From positions 1-32,125 of the forward strand of contig NZ_ALJG01000342.1 of NCBI RefSeq assembly GCF_000286315.1: DNA of 32,125 bases, read 5' to 3'. The notes below the pieces were generated by a model. The model did no database searches and was not told where the DNA came from. It saw nothing but the letters and a program-made list of their open reading frames with translations. Shown in pieces: positions 31,193-32,125 of this stretch. The DNA is from Paenisporosarcina sp. TG20 (GTDB taxonomy: Bacteria > Bacillota > Bacilli > Bacillales_A > Planococcaceae). A program made the translations under genes and the position numbers. The number at the start of each line of letters is the position of its first letter. Positions within the stretch are counted from its first letter, which is position 1.

Positions 31193-32006
31193 TCACAATC
31201 ATAACAACACTGAAGTGATTAGCCAATTCGTCTTTGCTATGCCTATTGTAATGGCATTAGGTTTTTATATATTTGCTGTTATACTTTCAGGTCGTCGCTA
31301 CATAAAACAGTGGCCAAAATATCGCATTGCTTTTTGGTTTCTCGGCATACTTTGTGCTACCGCTGCAGTCATCGGACCCTTAGCGGAACGTGCGCACGAC
31401 AATTTCGCTGCGCATATGGTCAGTCATTTACTCCTTGGGATGCTTGCTCCACTTCTTATGGTTTTTGCTGCACCCATGACGCTTATACTACGAACGCTTC
31501 GTGTAACTCACGCAAGACGTCTTTATCGTTTACTAAGAAGTTTGCCAGTACGTATTCTTAGCCACCCCATCTTCGCATTAACCATTAATGTTGGAGGACT
31601 ATGGATATTATATACGACAAACTTATTCATGGTGATGCAGCAAAACATGTTTCTACATATACTAATTCACACTCATGTATTCATCGCAGGATACCTTTTC
31701 ACTATGTCCATCATCTATATTGATCCGATACCACATCGAACGAGCTTTTACTTCCGTGCAATCATACTACTAGTTGCTTTATCCACACACGGAATCTTGT
31801 CTAAGTACATTTATGCGCATCCGCCAAACGGGGTATCCACTGCACAGGCTGAAACAGGTGGAATGCTCATGTATTACGGTGGAGACGCCATTGAAGCTGT
31901 GCTAATAATTACCCTTTGTTATCAATGGTTTAAAGCCACCCGACCACGAATCTCGGGTATCAATCCTTCAACACAACCAAGTTTAAACACTGATATTACT
32001 TTATAG
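31179..32006 (+). CDS. CtaG-like cytochrome c oxidase assembly membrane protein
   Basis: A 275-residue polytopic protein of the caa3-type CtaG family (DUF1404-like), with about seven hydrophobic segments. Conserved parts are GPLAERAHDNFAAHMVSHLLLGMLAPLLMVF with paired histidines, HILIHTHVFIAGYLFTMSI, IDPIPHR and LMYYGGDAIEAVLI. B. subtilis CtaG is needed for the CuA-containing caa3 oxidase. The His-rich N-terminus (NNHNHNN) could bind metal. The start at 31179 lies inside the DUF2243 gene, overlapping by 14 nt. A terminator follows. No oxidase subunit genes are in the window, so this is a stand-alone pair with DUF2243. Confidence 0.87.
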   Translation: MQMNNHNHNNTEVISQFVFAMPIVMALGFYIFAVILSGRRYIKQWPKYRIAFWFLGILCATAAVIGPLAERAHDNFAAHMVSHLLLGMLAPLLMVFAAPMTLILRTLRVTHARRLYRLLRSLPVRILSHPIFALTINVGGLWILYTTNLFMVMQQNMFLHILIHTHVFIAGYLFTMSIIYIDPIPHRTSFYFRAIILLVALSTHGILSKYIYAHPPNGVSTAQAETGGMLMYYGGDAIEAVLIITLCYQWFKATRPRISGINPSTQPSLNTDITL

Positions 32007-32067
32007 TGACATGTAAACACCCTCTCCAATTTGAAGATGGCACTGAAAAAGTCCTCAAAAGAATTTT

Positions 32068-32112
32068 AAAGCGAGTAAGTTAACGACATATTGTTCACTT
32101 ATTCGCTTTTTA
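32068..32112 (+). terminator. Terminator of the DUF2243-ctaG operon
   Basis: AAAGCGAGTAAGT (32068-32080) pairs with ACTTATTCGCTTT (32097-32109) with one G-T pair, then a T-run to about 32111. It lies 62 nt after the CtaG-like stop. Confidence 0.75.
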
Positions 32113-32125
32113 TATGGAACCCGTT

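Noticed and set aside
1-32125. tRNA, rRNA, T-box or riboswitch elements
   Set aside because: I looked for cloverleaf-like ends and long structured leaders in the intergenic regions and found only terminators and simple dyads.

Overview
The window looks like a chromosome segment of a spore-forming, low-GC member of the Bacillaceae. Strong AGGAGG-type ribosome binding sites, frequent GTG and TTG starts, a YjcZ-family sporulation miniprotein and a SqhC-type sporulenol synthase all point that way. The genus cannot be fixed from sequence reading alone.

Region 1 (about 150-10044) is a two-armed 4-hydroxyphenylacetate (homoprotocatechuate) meta-cleavage cluster. A LysR-type regulator gene diverges from a plus-strand operon: a DapA-family aldolase, hpaE (CHMS dehydrogenase), hpaB (monooxygenase), hpaD (extradiol dioxygenase) and hpaC (flavin reductase). 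A minus-strand arm carries hpaG1, hpaG2 and hpaF in a tightly coupled operon, and next to it is a GntR/FCD regulator gene. Two decayed genes lie inside the cluster: the C-terminus of an aldehyde dehydrogenase between hpaD and hpaC, and a frameshifted C-terminus of what looks like the hydratase gene hpaH after hpaC. No intact hpaH or classical hpaI is present, so the DapA-family protein is the natural candidate for the retro-aldol step and perhaps also for hydration. hpaF appears to start at an ATT codon, because only that start exposes the catalytic Pro-1.

Region 2 (10200-13750) holds a frameshifted ArsB/ACR3/BASS-type transporter, an intact peroxiredoxin and thioredoxin, a frameshifted glutaredoxin-like gene, a frameshifted Crp/Fnr regulator and a methionine-rich membrane protein.

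Region 3 (14000-20500) is an accessory patchwork. It has a DUF3179 protein, an IS4-type transposase remnant fused in frame to the C-terminal half of a TVP38/DedA-like membrane protein, a Gly/Tyr-repeat protein, a YjaZ-like DUF2268 zinc protease, a methyltransferase with a stop codon inside its SAM-binding motif, an IS1380-family transposase with a frameshift, and a yjcZ gene.

Region 4 (20880-26663) is mostly intact: sporulenol synthase, a GDSL hydrolase, LspA, an OsmC protein and an FMN-binding glutamate-synthase-like protein.

Region 5 (27290-28120) is a scrapyard of truncated genes: the GDPD N-terminus, the merA 5' part, a shrunken merF and an HD-GYP fragment. Region 6 (28461-32006) is intact again: a putative aconitase, a double-CxxC miniprotein, a DUF2243 membrane protein and a CtaG-like protein.

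The most notable points are the rewired lower branch of the hpa pathway, the ATT start of hpaF and the very high density of single-lesion pseudogenes. The last is either real decay or sequencing error, and raw reads would decide.
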